Source of the DNA: Streptomyces sp. 8K308
Lineage (GTDB): Bacteria > Actinomycetota > Actinomycetes > Streptomycetales > Streptomycetaceae
NCBI RefSeq assembly: GCF_004348315.1
Contig: NZ_SMKC01000012.1
Span: 1 to 47,439, forward strand
Reading direction: 5' to 3'
DNA: 47,439 bases
Shown here: positions 7,977 through 18,645 of the stretch, piece after piece
How the letters are laid out: every line of letters starts with the position of its first letter
Numbering within the stretch: the stretch's first letter is position 1
Position numbers and translations under genes: made by a program
The notes under the pieces: model-generated
The model's input: only the letters and a program-made list of their open reading frames with translations
Told to the model about the DNA's origin: nothing
The model's database searches: none

Positions 7977-9995
<2,019 letters not shown>

Positions 9996-10058
9996 GGCGG
10001 GCGGCTCCTGCTCTCTTGGGCGGGTGGTCGGAAAACGCTGTGGTCGGAGACGCCGTGG

Positions 10059-11273
10059 TCAGACGCGCTCGACGACGGTGGCGACGCCCATGCCGCCGCC
10101 GACGCACAGGGTGACGAGGCCGCGCCGCAGGTCCCGCCGCTCCAGCTCGTCGAGCAGGGTGCCGAGGATCATCGCGCCGGTGGCGCCCAGCGGGTGGCCA
10201 AGCGCGATGGCGCCGCCGTTGACGTTGACCCGGTCGGGGCCGAGGCCGAACTCGCGCATGAAGCGGAGCACGACGGCGGCGAACGCCTCGTTGATCTCGA
10301 CCAGGTCGATGTCGTCGATGGTGAGCCCGGCCCGCGCGAGGGCCTTGCGGGTGGCGGGGGCGGGGCCGGTGAGCATGATGGTGGGCTCGGACCCCGAGAC
10401 GGCGGCCGAGACGACGCGGGCGCGCGGCGTCATGCCGAAGCGCTCGCCGGCCGCCCGGCTGCCGATCAGGGTGAGGGCGGCGCCGTCGACGATGCCCGAG
10501 GAGTTGCCCGCGTGGTGGACGTGGTCGATCCGCTCGAGCCAGTGGTACTTCCGCAGCGCCACGGCGTCGAAGCCGCCGGCCTCGCCGAGGGCGGCGAACG
10601 ACGGCTTGAGGGCGGCCAGGCTCTCGGCCGTGGTGCCGGGCCGCAGGTGCTCGTCGCGCTCCAGGACGGGGACGCCGGCCCGGTCGAGCACGGGCACCAC
10701 GGAGCGGTCGAAGCGGCCGTCCTTCCAGGCCGCCGCGGCCCTGGCCTGGGACTCGGCGGCGTATTCGTCGACGTCCCGGCGGCTGAAGCCGTCGAGGGTG
10801 GCGATCAGGTCGGCGCCGACGCCCTGCGGGACGTAGCCGATGGCCATGCTGGTCATCGGGTCCTCGAACCAGGCGCCGCCGTCCGAGCCGATCGGCACCC
10901 GGGACATCGACTCGACGCCGCCGGCGACGACCAGCTCCTCCCAGCCGGAACGGACCTTGGCCGCCGCCAGGTTGACCGCTTCGAGGCCGGAGGCGCAGAA
11001 GCGGTTCTCCTGGACCCCGGCCACGGTGTCCGGCAGCCCGGCGGCCAGCGCGGCGACCCTGGCGATGTCGGAGCCCTGGTCGCCGACGGGGCTGACCACG
11101 CCGAGCACCACGTCGTCGACGGCCGCCGGGTCGAGGCCGGGAAGGCGGCGCAGCAGCTCGCCGATCAGCCCGGTGACCAGGTCGACCGGCTTGGTGCCGT
11201 GCAGCGAGCCGTTGGCCTTGCCGCGTCCACGCGGCGTGCGGATCGCCTCATACACATACGCTTCGGTGGTCAC
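10059..11273 (-). CDS. Acetyl-CoA C-acyltransferase (thiolase, FadA-type)
   Basis: A 404-aa thiolase catalysing the last step of beta-oxidation, thiolytic cleavage of 3-ketoacyl-CoA. The nucleophilic Cys is in [15 protein letters not shown] (about residue 93). The [11 protein letters not shown] C-terminus ([16 protein letters not shown]) contains the second catalytic Cys, and [18 protein letters not shown] holds the His. The start is the GTG at 11273 ([16 protein letters not shown]), with GGAAGGCGG as ribosome binding site; the open frame continues upstream but without family similarity. It is the first gene of the pair with the FadB-like fusion. The 11274-11426 region upstream has an AT-richer patch around 11375-11390 that may carry the promoter, but no clear -35/-10 pair was found. 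Confidence 0.92.
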   Translation of the reverse strand: MTTEAYVYEAIRTPRGRGKANGSLHGTKPVDLVTGLIGELLRRLPGLDPAAVDDVVLGVVSPVGDQGSDIARVAALAAGLPDTVAGVQENRFCASGLEAVNLAAAKVRSGWEELVVAGGVESMSRVPIGSDGGAWFEDPMTSMAIGYVPQGVGADLIATLDGFSRRDVDEYAAESQARAAAAWKDGRFDRSVVPVLDRAGVPVLERDEHLRPGTTAESLAALKPSFAALGEAGGFDAVALRKYHWLERIDHVHHAGNSSGIVDGAALTLIGSRAAGERFGMTPRARVVSAAVSGSEPTIMLTGPAPATRKALARAGLTIDDIDLVEINEAFAAVVLRFMREFGLGPDRVNVNGGAIALGHPLGATGAMILGTLLDELERRDLRRGLVTLCVGGGMGVATVVERV

Positions 11274-11426
11274 GATCCGCCTTCCGTCTCGTGCTGACCG
11301 GCCGGTGGCCAGGCGACGCGCCCGTCCCGCCGCCCTGGTCGGCGCGGCAGTGTGCCGGCGGGCGCCGTCCCGTACTGAACGGTAGTTAACTCCCGCCGAG
11401 AACGCCAGAAGCACCCCTCGGGCCGG

Positions 11427-11912
11427 TCAAGACGCGGACCGGCCGTCGTAGGCCGCCTCCAGGGCCGCGATGTCCAGCTTCTTCATGCCCAGCATGGCCC
11501 GCATGGCGTCGGCGACCCTGGCCCGGTCCGGCGAGGAGAGCAGCTCCGTCATCCGCCGCGGCACGATCTGCCAGGACAGGCCGTACTTGTCCCTGACCCA
11601 GCCGCAGGGCCCCTCCGCCCCGCCGTCCGCCGTGAGCCTGGCCCACAGGTCGTCCACCTCGGCCTGGTCGGCGCAGTCGACCTGGAGCGAGATGGCCTCG
11701 CTGAAGGTGAACTCGGGGCCGCCGTTGAGGCCGACGAAGCGCCGGCCGGCCAGCTCGAACGTCACGGTCATGACCGAGCCGGGCTCGCGGGGGCCGGCCT
11801 CGGTGTAGCGGGCGACCTCCACGACACGGGAGTCGGGGAAGATTCCGGTGTAGAAGGCGGCGGCCTCCTCGGCCTGGTCGTCGAACCACAGGCAGGTGGT
11901 GATCTTGTCCAT
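11427..11912 (-). CDS. VOC-fold protein (PhnB/DUF1428-like glyoxalase family)
   Basis: A 161-aa vicinal-oxygen-chelate protein. It has the N-terminal beta-alpha-beta of the PhnB-type group (MDKITTCLWFDDQAEEAAAF, YTGIFPDSRV), a central FVGLNGGPEFTFSEAIS and a C-terminal WQIVPRRMTELL...AMLGMKKLDIAALEAAY, typical of the '3-demethylubiquinone-9 3-methyltransferase-like' annotation. That name is misleading; the biochemical role is unknown. The start ATG at 11912 has GGGAG seven bases upstream. It stands alone on the minus strand. Confidence 0.85.
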   Translation of the reverse strand: MDKITTCLWFDDQAEEAAAFYTGIFPDSRVVEVARYTEAGPREPGSVMTVTFELAGRRFVGLNGGPEFTFSEAISLQVDCADQAEVDDLWARLTADGGAEGPCGWVRDKYGLSWQIVPRRMTELLSSPDRARVADAMRAMLGMKKLDIAALEAAYDGRSAS

Positions 11913-12000
11913 GACGGGCTCCCTCGCCGGTCGGTGTCGTGCCGTCTGGTGAGGTAGACCCGAGGGGGCGGCGGAACTCATCGGTGCCGACCGAGGGGGC

Positions 12001-13238
12001 TCAGCGGGGCACGATCGGCGGGGGCTCGTGGGCCCGCACCGGCGGTGGCGGGCCGGTCAGCCGCTCGACGGCGACCCGGGTGTGCTGGCCGGTACAGCCC
12101 TGGGCCAGCCGCGAGGTGCCCAGGTCGGCGGTGAGCGCGTTGGGCCGGGCGAACCTGCGGTCGGCGAGCGGGGCGGCGAGGCGGTCGAGGAAGAGCCGGA
12201 ACGGGGCAGTGGCGGCGGTGCGCAGCGCGGGCAGGTCGGCGGCGGCGAGCTCGCGGTCCTCGGCGAACACCCGGCGGAACCAGGCGAGTTCGAGGTCGGC
12301 GTGGAGCAGCGGGAGGACGTCGGCCCGGAAGTCGAGGCGGGGGCGTGCGGCCAGCTCCGCGACCCTCTCGGGCGTCAGGTGGGCGACCGGGGTACGCGCG
12401 CCCGGGGTGTCGACGCGGGCGTGGAACGGGACGCCGCGCCGGCTGGTGATCCAGATCCTGGGCTCCCGGCCGCTCGGCCGGTACCCGGCGGGCGTTAACC
12501 GGCCGCCGCGCCCCTCGGTCAGCAGGGCCAGCACGTCGTAGGCGTTGAGCCCGCCGCCGCGCAGCAGCACCTCGGCGCCGGGGGCTACGGCGGCCAGGTC
12601 GTAGTCGGTGGGGTGCCCGCCGGGCAGCAGGACCTGGCCCTCGGCGGCGGGCGGGGCCGGCGGCCTGTCGAGGTGGCCGGTGGCGAGGACCACGGCGGCG
12701 GCGGTGAGCCGGCCGCCGGAGGCCGGGCGCACGCGGTAGCGCCCGTCGGCGGTGACGGCTATGTCGGTGGCGGAATCGGCGAGCACCCGGAACGGAAGCC
12801 GGGCCCGCACGGTCTCCAGGGCCTCGGCGAGATATGCGCCGTAGACGCGGCGCGGCGCGTAGTCGCGTTCACCGGAACGCCGCGCGAACTCCGCCGATGC
12901 GGGATCCTATGGCCTTCCACGGCTATCAGGCGCAGCCATTCGAGAAATGTCGGCGACCCGTTTCGCCGGGTGAGTCGAGCCGCACCGAGGCGTCGGGGAA
13001 GACGGTGTTGTCGGCGGTCATGGTGTTCGTCAGCAGCTCGGCCGGCTGCCGCTGCCGCTGCCGCTGCCGCCACACCTTGCCGGCGCCCGGCGGATGCGGC
13101 TCGACCAGCGCGATGCGCGGGTGGTCGAGCCGCCGGGGCCAACGCGGGCCGCGACGCGCTCCAGCACGGAGAGCCCACGCGGACGTTGCCGACGACGAGA
13201 TGGACTTCGTCGTCCGGTACGGCAGCTGTATGGGGCAT
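12001..13238 (-). pseudogene. FAD/NAD(P)-binding protein, multiply frameshifted
   Basis: The intact 3' two-thirds (from about 12810) encodes ATGHLDRPPAPP, RGGGLNAYDVLALLTEGRGG and a C-terminal helical region, as in actinomycete 'FAD/NAD(P)-binding' proteins of 500-600 aa. The N-terminus is spread over all three frames. One piece begins at the ATG at 13238 (MPHTAAVPDDEVHLVV). A second has HPRIALVEPHPPGAGKVWRQ and ELLTNTMTADNTVF, the FAD-binding region. A third has PTFLEWLRLIAVEGHRIP. At least three indels are needed to restore one frame. A 6-bp tandem repeat sits exactly in the VWRxxQP motif. The N-terminal Rossmann Gly-rich loop is not recognisable. The gene cannot give a functional flavoprotein as written. 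Confidence 0.75.
13045..13068. repeat. Hexanucleotide tandem repeat (GCTGCC)x4
   Basis: Four perfect copies of GCTGCC lie inside the decayed FAD/NAD(P)-binding gene. On the coding (minus) strand they read CGGCAG and encode alternating Arg-Gln. Homologues normally have a short conserved VWRxDQP motif there, so the repeat looks like a slippage expansion. Confidence 0.85.
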
Positions 13239-13574
13239 GGTGCTTTCACGGTCAAAGCGGCGGTGTCGGGACGGTCGGGCGGCCGGTCAATGGGGAAAGG
13301 CCGGACCGCCCGACCGGGTCTCGGTGATCGGGAAATCTGCCCGGGAGCACGGCCCGCAGTCAAGCCTGTTCCATTCACTGGACAAACGCGGCGGCACATT
13401 CTTCCGAAAGTCCCGCGCCTTTTACCGGAAACCTGTTGCATCAGCTTTCGGTGGTCGGGGAACAGGATGCCCGGACCGCGAGTTGGCCTCGTCCGTACGG
13501 CACACGCCTGCTGCATCAGGCCCTAAGGTATGTCGTTCGTCACATCGACCGACCGCGACGGGAGCCGCCGCACC
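13239..13574. other. 336-bp intergenic region between two decayed genes
   Basis: No gene was found. The region is less GC-rich than its surroundings. It must hold promoters for the flavoprotein remnant (minus) and the GntR remnant (plus). A short motif, TGCATCAG, occurs twice (around 13437 and 13511), but no convincing -35/-10 pair was found. Confidence 0.4.
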
Positions 13575-14326
13575 GTGTCAGAGACCCCGGCCTATCTGCG
13601 GGTGGCCGCCGAGCTGCGCCGTCGGATCGTCGAGGGCGAGCTGCCGCCCGGCGCCCGCCTGCCCTGCAGGGCCGCCCTGGCCGAGGCGCACGGCGTGGGT
13701 CCCAACGTGGCGAACTCCGCGGTGCGGCTCCTGATGCCGAGGGCCTGGTGCACGGGCGGGCGGGCAGCGGGGTCCTCGTCCGGGAGCCGACCGCGCTGCG
13801 GGCCGTCGTGCGGTCCTGGTATGACGAGCGCCTCGGCGGCACCCTCTACGTGCCGGACGACGGCACGGGGCGGGCGGCGGACGGCAGCCCGAGCCACTCC
13901 ACCGCCGTGCTGCCGGCGCCGGTCGAGATCGCCGAGCGGCTCGGCATCGACCAGGAAGCGCCTGTGGTGCGCAGCGAGTACACGTTCCTGGCCGGCGGCG
14001 AGGCCGGCATGCTCTCCACCAGCTGGGAGCCGCTGGCGCTGACCGAGGGCACGCCGGTGGCGCTGCCGGACGCCGGGCCGCTGGCCGGCCACGGGGTGGT
14101 GGCGCGGATGGCGCACATCGGGGTGGCGGTGGACCGGGCCACCGAGTCGGTGACCGGCAGGGCCGCCACCCCGGAGGAGGCCGAGCGGCTCGGCCTCGCG
14201 GCCGGCGCCCAGGTCCAGGCCCTGCAGCGCACCTACTACGCCGGGGACCGGGCCGTGGAGACGGCGGACCTGGTCATCCCGGCGAGCCGCTTCCGGCTCG
14301 TCTACGAGTTCCCGGTGGACGGCTGA
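13575..14326 (+). pseudogene. GntR-family regulator with UTRA domain, frameshifted
   Basis: The N-terminal winged helix is readable from GTG 13575 (VSETPAYLRVAAELRRRI, then ELPPGARLPCRAALAEAHGV and NVANSAVRLL). The rest of the wing, VHGRAGSGVLVREP, and the UTRA ligand domain (TAVLPAPVEIAERLGID, TYYAGDRAVETADLVIPASR) are in another frame. The switch falls at about 13734 and is explained by one missing base in CTGATGCCGAGG. GGGAG upstream supports GTG 13575; ATG 13530 is an alternative. The intact form would be a HutC/YvoA-type repressor binding a small effector. The 3' end overlaps the convergent hydrolase gene by 25 bp. It lies next to the decayed flavoprotein gene, so the two may have been lost together. 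Confidence 0.75.
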
Positions 14327-15150
14327 GCCGCCACCGGGGTGGGCAGGGTGGCGAGGAAGTCGGCGAGGGCCGCGTCGACGTCGGCCGGCCGCTCCAGGTT
14401 GGGCAGGTGGCCGGCGCCCGGGATGACGGCGAGCCGCGCCCCCGCCACCCGCACCTTGATGTCCTGCGCGTCGATGACCGGCGTGAACTCGTCGTCGGCG
14501 CCCACCAGCACCAGCGTCGGCACCGCCACCCCGGCCAGGGTGGCGCGGTAGTCGGGCCGCAGCGCCCGACCGCGCAGGGCGGCCGCGGCGCCCTCGGGGT
14601 GGGTGCCGCGCATCATCCGCAGCACGTGGGCGGCGACGGAGGGCAGCGCCTGGACGTTGTAGGGCGCCATCATCCGGGGCAGCGCCTCGTGGGCGTAGCC
14701 GTCCATGCCCTCGGCGAGCAGCCGGTCGGCCAGTGCGCGCCGCCAGGTCTTCCCGTCCTCGGTCTCGGCGGCGGCCGAGGTGTCGGCGAGCACCAGGCCC
14801 GCGGCGCGTCCGGGGAAGAGCCGCTGGAACTCCATGACGATCTGCCCGCCCATGGAGAGCCCGCCGAGCACGGGACGCTTGACGCCGAGTGCGTCGAGCA
14901 GCGCCGCGATGTCCCGCGCGTGGTCGGTGAGTGTGACCACGCCGGGCACCACCGTGCTCTCGCCGTAGCCGCGCAGGTCGGGGGCGATCACCCGGCGGCC
15001 GGTCGCGGCGACCGCCGCGAGCTGGGGTGCCCACATCGACCGGTCGAAGGGGTGGCCATGGACGAGCACCAGCGGGGCGAGGTCCGCGCGGTACGCGCCG
15101 GTGTCCTCGTAGCCGACGGTGATGCCGTTGACGGTGACTTCGCTGCTCAT
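14302..15150 (-). CDS. Alpha/beta-fold hydrolase
   Basis: A 282-aa hydrolase. The oxyanion segment is LVLVHGHPFDRSMW (about residues 28-41). The nucleophile elbow GLSMGG (Ser about 98) follows RPVLGGLSMGGQIVM. The acid lies in LVLVGADDEFTPV and the catalytic His in VIPGAGHLPNLERP. This resembles 3-oxoadipate enol-lactonase or non-haem perhydrolase-like members, but the substrate cannot be stated. The start ATG at 15150 (MSSEVTVNGITVGYED) has AAAGGACG upstream. It is transcribed divergently from the MocR-type regulator at 15266, which could control it. Confidence 0.88.
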   Translation of the reverse strand: MSSEVTVNGITVGYEDTGAYRADLAPLVLVHGHPFDRSMWAPQLAAVAATGRRVIAPDLRGYGESTVVPGVVTLTDHARDIAALLDALGVKRPVLGGLSMGGQIVMEFQRLFPGRAAGLVLADTSAAAETEDGKTWRRALADRLLAEGMDGYAHEALPRMMAPYNVQALPSVAAHVLRMMRGTHPEGAAAALRGRALRPDYRATLAGVAVPTLVLVGADDEFTPVIDAQDIKVRVAGARLAVIPGAGHLPNLERPADVDAALADFLATLPTPVAAQPSTGNS

Positions 15151-15193
15151 CGCGGCGTCCTTTCGTTCCGTGCGCCTTGACGCCTCGATGCTA

Positions 15194-15215
15194 TGCACCG
15201 CATCATCTCAGTGCA
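15194..15215. promoter_or_regulatory. Candidate regulator binding site between hydrolase and MocR genes
   Basis: An inverted repeat, TGCACCG (15194-15200) and CAGTGCA (15209-15215), with one mismatch lies midway in the 115-bp divergent space. MocR regulators often bind such sites next to their own gene. The link is inference. Confidence 0.35.
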
Positions 15216-15265
15216 ATATCCAGAATGCGCTCGGAGCAATTTCGGGGGAACGGAGGCGGTCTTCG

Positions 15266-16594
15266 ATGGAGGACTACCGGCGGATCGCGGACCGGATCGG
15301 CGCCGACATCGCCGCCGGGCGGCTCCGCCCCGGCGAACGGTTGCCGCCGCAGCGGCGGTTCGCGCGGCAGCACGGCATCGCCGGCTCGACCGCGGCCCGG
15401 GTCTACGGCGAGCTGGTGCGGCGCGGGCTGGCCGTGGGCGAGGTCGGCCGGGGCACCTTCGTCAGGGCCGGCGCTCCGGCCCCCGAGCCGGCGCTGGCCG
15501 AGCCGGGCGCGGCCCGCGTCGACCTGGAGGTCAACTTCCCCGTGCTGCCCGGCCAGGCGGCGCGGCTGGCCGCCGGCCTGGCCCGGACGGCGCGGCCCGA
15601 CGTGCTCGACGCCGGCCTCAGGCCCACCACCGCGGCCGGCACGGCCCGGGCGCGGGAGGCGGCCGCCGCGCACCTGTCCCGCGCCGGCTGGGCGCCGGAG
15701 CCCGAGCGGCTGCTGTTCGCCGGCAGCGGCCGTGGCGCCCTGGCCGCCGCGCTCGCCGCGCTCGTGCCCACCGGCGAACGGCTCGGGGTCGAGCGGTTCA
15801 CCTACCCGCTGGTCAAGGGGATCGCGGCCCGGCTGGGCATCACCCTGGTGCCGCTCGCCATGGACGAGCACGGGCTGCGGCCCGACGCGCTGTCCGCCGC
15901 TCCCCCGCTGCGCGCGGTGTACCTCCAACCGGCCGTGCACAACCCGTTGGGCATCACGATGCCGCCCGAACGCCGCGCCGAACTCGCCGCCGCCCTACGG
16001 CGGTCGGGCCTGTACGCGGTCGAGGACGCCGTCTACGGCTTCCTCCGCGCCGACCTGCCGCCGCTGGCCGCCCTGGCGCCGGAGCGTGCGGTGGTCGTCG
16101 ACAGCCTCTCCAAGCGGCTGGCCCCCGGCCTGACCGCGGGCTTCCTGGTCGCCCCGCCGGGCGACGCGCCGCGCTTCGCCGCCGCCCTGCGCTCCGGCGC
16201 CTGGTCGGCGTCCGGCTTCGCGCTCGAGGCGGCCACCCAGTGGCTGACGGACGGCACGGCCGCCACCATCGAGGCCGCCAAGCGGGCCGACGCGGCCGAG
16301 CGCCAGCGGCTCGTCGCCGACCGGCTCGCCGGCCTCGCCGTCCACGCCGACCCGCACTCCTACCACTGTTGGTGGGAGCTGCCCGCGCCCTGGCGCGCCG
16401 AGACCTTCGTCGCCGCCGCGGCCCGCCACGGCATCGCCATGGCCCCCGGCGCGGCCTTCACCGTCGACCCTGCCCACGCCCCCAACGCGGTGCGCCTGGC
16501 CCTGGGTTCGCCACCGCACGACGTGCTGACCGGTGCCCTCGACACGCTGGCGACGCTGGCCCACGGCACGCCGGAGGACCTCACGCCGGAGTGA
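15266..16594 (+). CDS. MocR/PdxR-type regulator (GntR HTH fused to class I aminotransferase)
   Basis: A 442-aa fusion. Residues 1-75 form a GntR winged helix (MEDYRRIADRIGADIAAGRL, GERLPPQRRFARQHGI, TAARVYGELVRRGL). From about residue 90 there is a fold-type-I aminotransferase-like domain with the PLP lysine in VVDSLSKRLAPGLTAG (about 281), a YLQPAVHNPLG substrate/PLP segment and the C-terminal VRLALG arginine. Such proteins bind PLP and an amine or amino acid to control transcription; catalysis is usually lost or vestigial. The start is ATG 15266, with GGAGG nine bases upstream. It is divergent from an alpha/beta hydrolase, with a palindrome between them. Confidence 0.88.
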   Translation: MEDYRRIADRIGADIAAGRLRPGERLPPQRRFARQHGIAGSTAARVYGELVRRGLAVGEVGRGTFVRAGAPAPEPALAEPGAARVDLEVNFPVLPGQAARLAAGLARTARPDVLDAGLRPTTAAGTARAREAAAAHLSRAGWAPEPERLLFAGSGRGALAAALAALVPTGERLGVERFTYPLVKGIAARLGITLVPLAMDEHGLRPDALSAAPPLRAVYLQPAVHNPLGITMPPERRAELAAALRRSGLYAVEDAVYGFLRADLPPLAALAPERAVVVDSLSKRLAPGLTAGFLVAPPGDAPRFAAALRSGAWSASGFALEAATQWLTDGTAATIEAAKRADAAERQRLVADRLAGLAVHADPHSYHCWWELPAPWRAETFVAAAARHGIAMAPGAAFTVDPAHAPNAVRLALGSPPHDVLTGALDTLATLAHGTPEDLTPE

Positions 16595-16619
16595 CGCCGG
16601 CCGCCCGTCCTCGCCCGGT

Positions 16620-17030
16620 TCACCCCCGGGTCCGACGGTGCCGCCACCATCGCCCCAGGAACTCGATGTTGAGGAACAGCACCACGACGCCGACCATCAG
16701 GGCGGTGACGAGGAGCTCGCCCGAGCCGCCCCGCCGCAGGTCGAGGACCCCCGCGTAGCCGAAGCAGGCGAGGACGCCGTCGAAGACCACGACGAAGATC
16801 CACTCGGCCGCCCTGGGGCGGCCCGTGGGATCGGGTTCCGGCGCCCGGTGGCCCCGCCACTCCCGGACGTCCGCGACCAGCAGCACCACGAGCGGCCCCA
16901 GGAACACCACGGCGGACAGGACGGCGAGCGACCCCGTCACGGGGTCGTCGGCGTGGCCGGCCAGCACCACGGAGCCCACGCCCGCCGCGGCCACCCCCAA
17001 CCGCAGCCCGATCTCGCTCGCCGGCAACAT
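16620..17030 (-). CDS. Small four-helix membrane protein, unknown function
   Basis: A 136-aa hydrophobic protein. Four predicted transmembrane stretches are seen: GLRLGVAAAGVGSVVLAG, VTGSLAVLSAVVFLGPLVVL, AEWIFVVVFDGVLACFGYAG and LLVTALMVGVVVLFLNIEFL. The C-terminus ends with a basic patch (WWRHRRTRG), which suggests a cytoplasmic end. I do not recognise a family. The start ATG at 17030 has GGGGAG six bases upstream. It lies 86 bp downstream of the VWA gene on the same strand, so it could be the last gene of the MoxR-VWA operon. It faces the MocR gene with a gap of only 25 bp. Confidence 0.7.
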   Translation of the reverse strand: MLPASEIGLRLGVAAAGVGSVVLAGHADDPVTGSLAVLSAVVFLGPLVVLLVADVREWRGHRAPEPDPTGRPRAAEWIFVVVFDGVLACFGYAGVLDLRRGGSGELLVTALMVGVVVLFLNIEFLGRWWRHRRTRG

Positions 17031-17116
17031 CGGCGCTCCCCCCTTCCGGTGGCCGTCCGCTCGGGCCATGGAAGCCGCCGCGCGCCGGGACCCCTCCCCA
17101 CCCGCCGGCGGCCGGG

Positions 17117-18625
17117 TCAGATCACGCGGAAGAGGTCGGCGGCGGCGTGGACGTCGGTGAGGTCCTCGATGGAGCGCAGGTTGTCGCACAGGGCCTCGAG
17201 GACCGAGTCGGCCGCGGCGGCGCGCGGGGCGCCGACGGCCACGCCGAAGACGCGGAAGCCCAACCGGCGCTTGGCGTCGTTCCAGCCGCGCATCCAGGTC
17301 TCGGTGACGCCGCACTCGTCGTCGGTGATCAGCACAATGTCGCCGCGCGTGCGGGCGGCCTCGTCGAACTCCGCGGCCAGCAGCTCGCCGGCCGCCGTCA
17401 GCGGCGTCTCGTAGCTGGTGCCGCCGCCGAGGAAGGTCTCGGCGAAGTCGAGGACCCGCGCGATGCCGGCGGGCTGGCCGGCCGGGAAGCGGAAGACCCG
17501 GATTTGGTCCTCGGCGGAGAACAGGATGCCGACGAACTCACGCCTGGCGTGCCGGGCCTGGTCGAGCAGCGCCAGGGCGCACGCCTTGGCCCACGCCTCC
17601 CTGCTGACGCCGCCGGGCCCCGCCTGGTACATGGAGTGCGAGGTGTCCACGCACGCGATGACGGCGCCCTGGCCGGGGGTCAGCTCGCCCTGGCTCTCGT
17701 AGAGCATCAGCTCCCCGGCGGCATAGCGGGCGGCGAACACCGCGCGCAGCTCGGGCAGGCCGAGGTTGGCCAGCTCGGAGGGGATGACGCGGGAGAGGTC
17801 GTCGCCGAGCGTGACGCCGACGAGCTCCCTGGCGGCGTTCTCGACCCTGCGGGCCCGCTCGCCGCTGGCCATCTGCCGGAAACGGCCGATCAGCTCGGCC
17901 CACCGCGCGAGCCGGCCGGTGCGCAGCCGTTCGGCCAGCCGGGCGCGCCGGTCGAACGGCATCCGCTCCAGTTCGCCAGGCGCGACGCCCCAGGCCCGCA
18001 TCAGCGCGGCCTCCTCCCGCACGGCCTCGGCGGCCGTCGCCGCCGCGTTCCGCGCGGCGACGCGGATGCCGGGGGCCGCCGCGGCCAGCGCCCGCGCGGC
18101 GGCCTCGGCGGCCTCGGCAAGGTCGGCGGCGTCCCGCTGGGCCCGCGCCGCCCGTTCGGCCCGTTCGGCCCGTTCGGCCCGCTCCTGGGCCTCCCGGGAG
18201 CGGTCCAGCATCCCGCGCAGCGCGGCGGCCTTGGCGAGCACGGCCATGGCGGCGGCGTAGGGATCGCCGGCCGTCTCCCGGCGCAGCTCGGCGAACTCGG
18301 GCGACTCCACGAGTGAGGCGATGACCTCGTGGTTGACCAGCCGGGAGGTGGCCATCTCCGCGCGCTCGCGCAACCGCGGGCGGACCTGGTAGGCGGCCAG
18401 GAACACGTCGGTCAGGAGGTCGGTGGCATGGCGGTGACGCCCGGTGAGTTCCGCCGCGAGATCGCGCAGTCCGGCCGACTGCTCGTAGGTGTCGTGCCAC
18501 GTGATCCGGTCGAACCGGTCGGCTACCACGGCCGCGGTGTGCCGCTCGGGGGCGGCGGCGGACGGGCCCGGCCACTCCCCGGGCCGGCTCGGCGGCTCGT
18601 CGGCCTCGTGCGGTGTCCTGCCCAT
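17117..18625 (-). CDS. VWA-domain protein, ViaA-like partner of the MoxR ATPase
   Basis: A 502-aa soluble protein. The C-terminal von Willebrand A domain has a complete MIDAS site: DTSHS (DxSxS, about residue 322), the Thr in FLGGGTSYETPL (about 400) and the Asp in VLITDDECG (about 430). The N-terminal half is helical and Ala/Glu/Arg-rich, with a charged coiled-coil-like stretch of ERA repeats near 150. The layout (helical N-terminus, VWA C-terminus, just after a MoxR-type ATPase gene) matches E. coli ViaA. The start ATG at 18625 has GGGGGGA upstream and lies 20 bp after the ATPase stop. The pair probably forms a chaperone-like complex; its client is unknown. Confidence 0.85.
   Translation of the reverse strand: MGRTPHEADEPPSRPGEWPGPSAAAPERHTAAVVADRFDRITWHDTYEQSAGLRDLAAELTGRHRHATDLLTDVFLAAYQVRPRLRERAEMATSRLVNHEVIASLVESPEFAELRRETAGDPYAAAMAVLAKAAALRGMLDRSREAQERAERAERAERAARAQRDAADLAEAAEAAARALAAAAPGIRVAARNAAATAAEAVREEAALMRAWGVAPGELERMPFDRRARLAERLRTGRLARWAELIGRFRQMASGERARRVENAARELVGVTLGDDLSRVIPSELANLGLPELRAVFAARYAAGELMLYESQGELTPGQGAVIACVDTSHSMYQAGPGGVSREAWAKACALALLDQARHARREFVGILFSAEDQIRVFRFPAGQPAGIARVLDFAETFLGGGTSYETPLTAAGELLAAEFDEAARTRGDIVLITDDECGVTETWMRGWNDAKRRLGFRVFGVAVGAPRAAAADSVLEALCDNLRSIEDLTDVHAAADLFRVI
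18150..18185. repeat. 9-bp tandem repeat inside the VWA gene
   Basis: Three perfect copies of GCCCGTTCG followed by a fourth diverged copy. On the coding strand they encode Glu-Arg-Ala units in the coiled-coil-like region. The 9-bp unit keeps the frame, so copy-number changes would only alter helix length. Confidence 0.9.
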
Positions 18626-18645
18626 GGTCGTGTCCCCCCGGGTGT

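Noticed and set aside
13045..13068. CRISPR-like or direct-repeat array
   Set aside because: Units are only 6 bp, contiguous and without spacers. It is a simple-sequence repeat inside a decayed gene.
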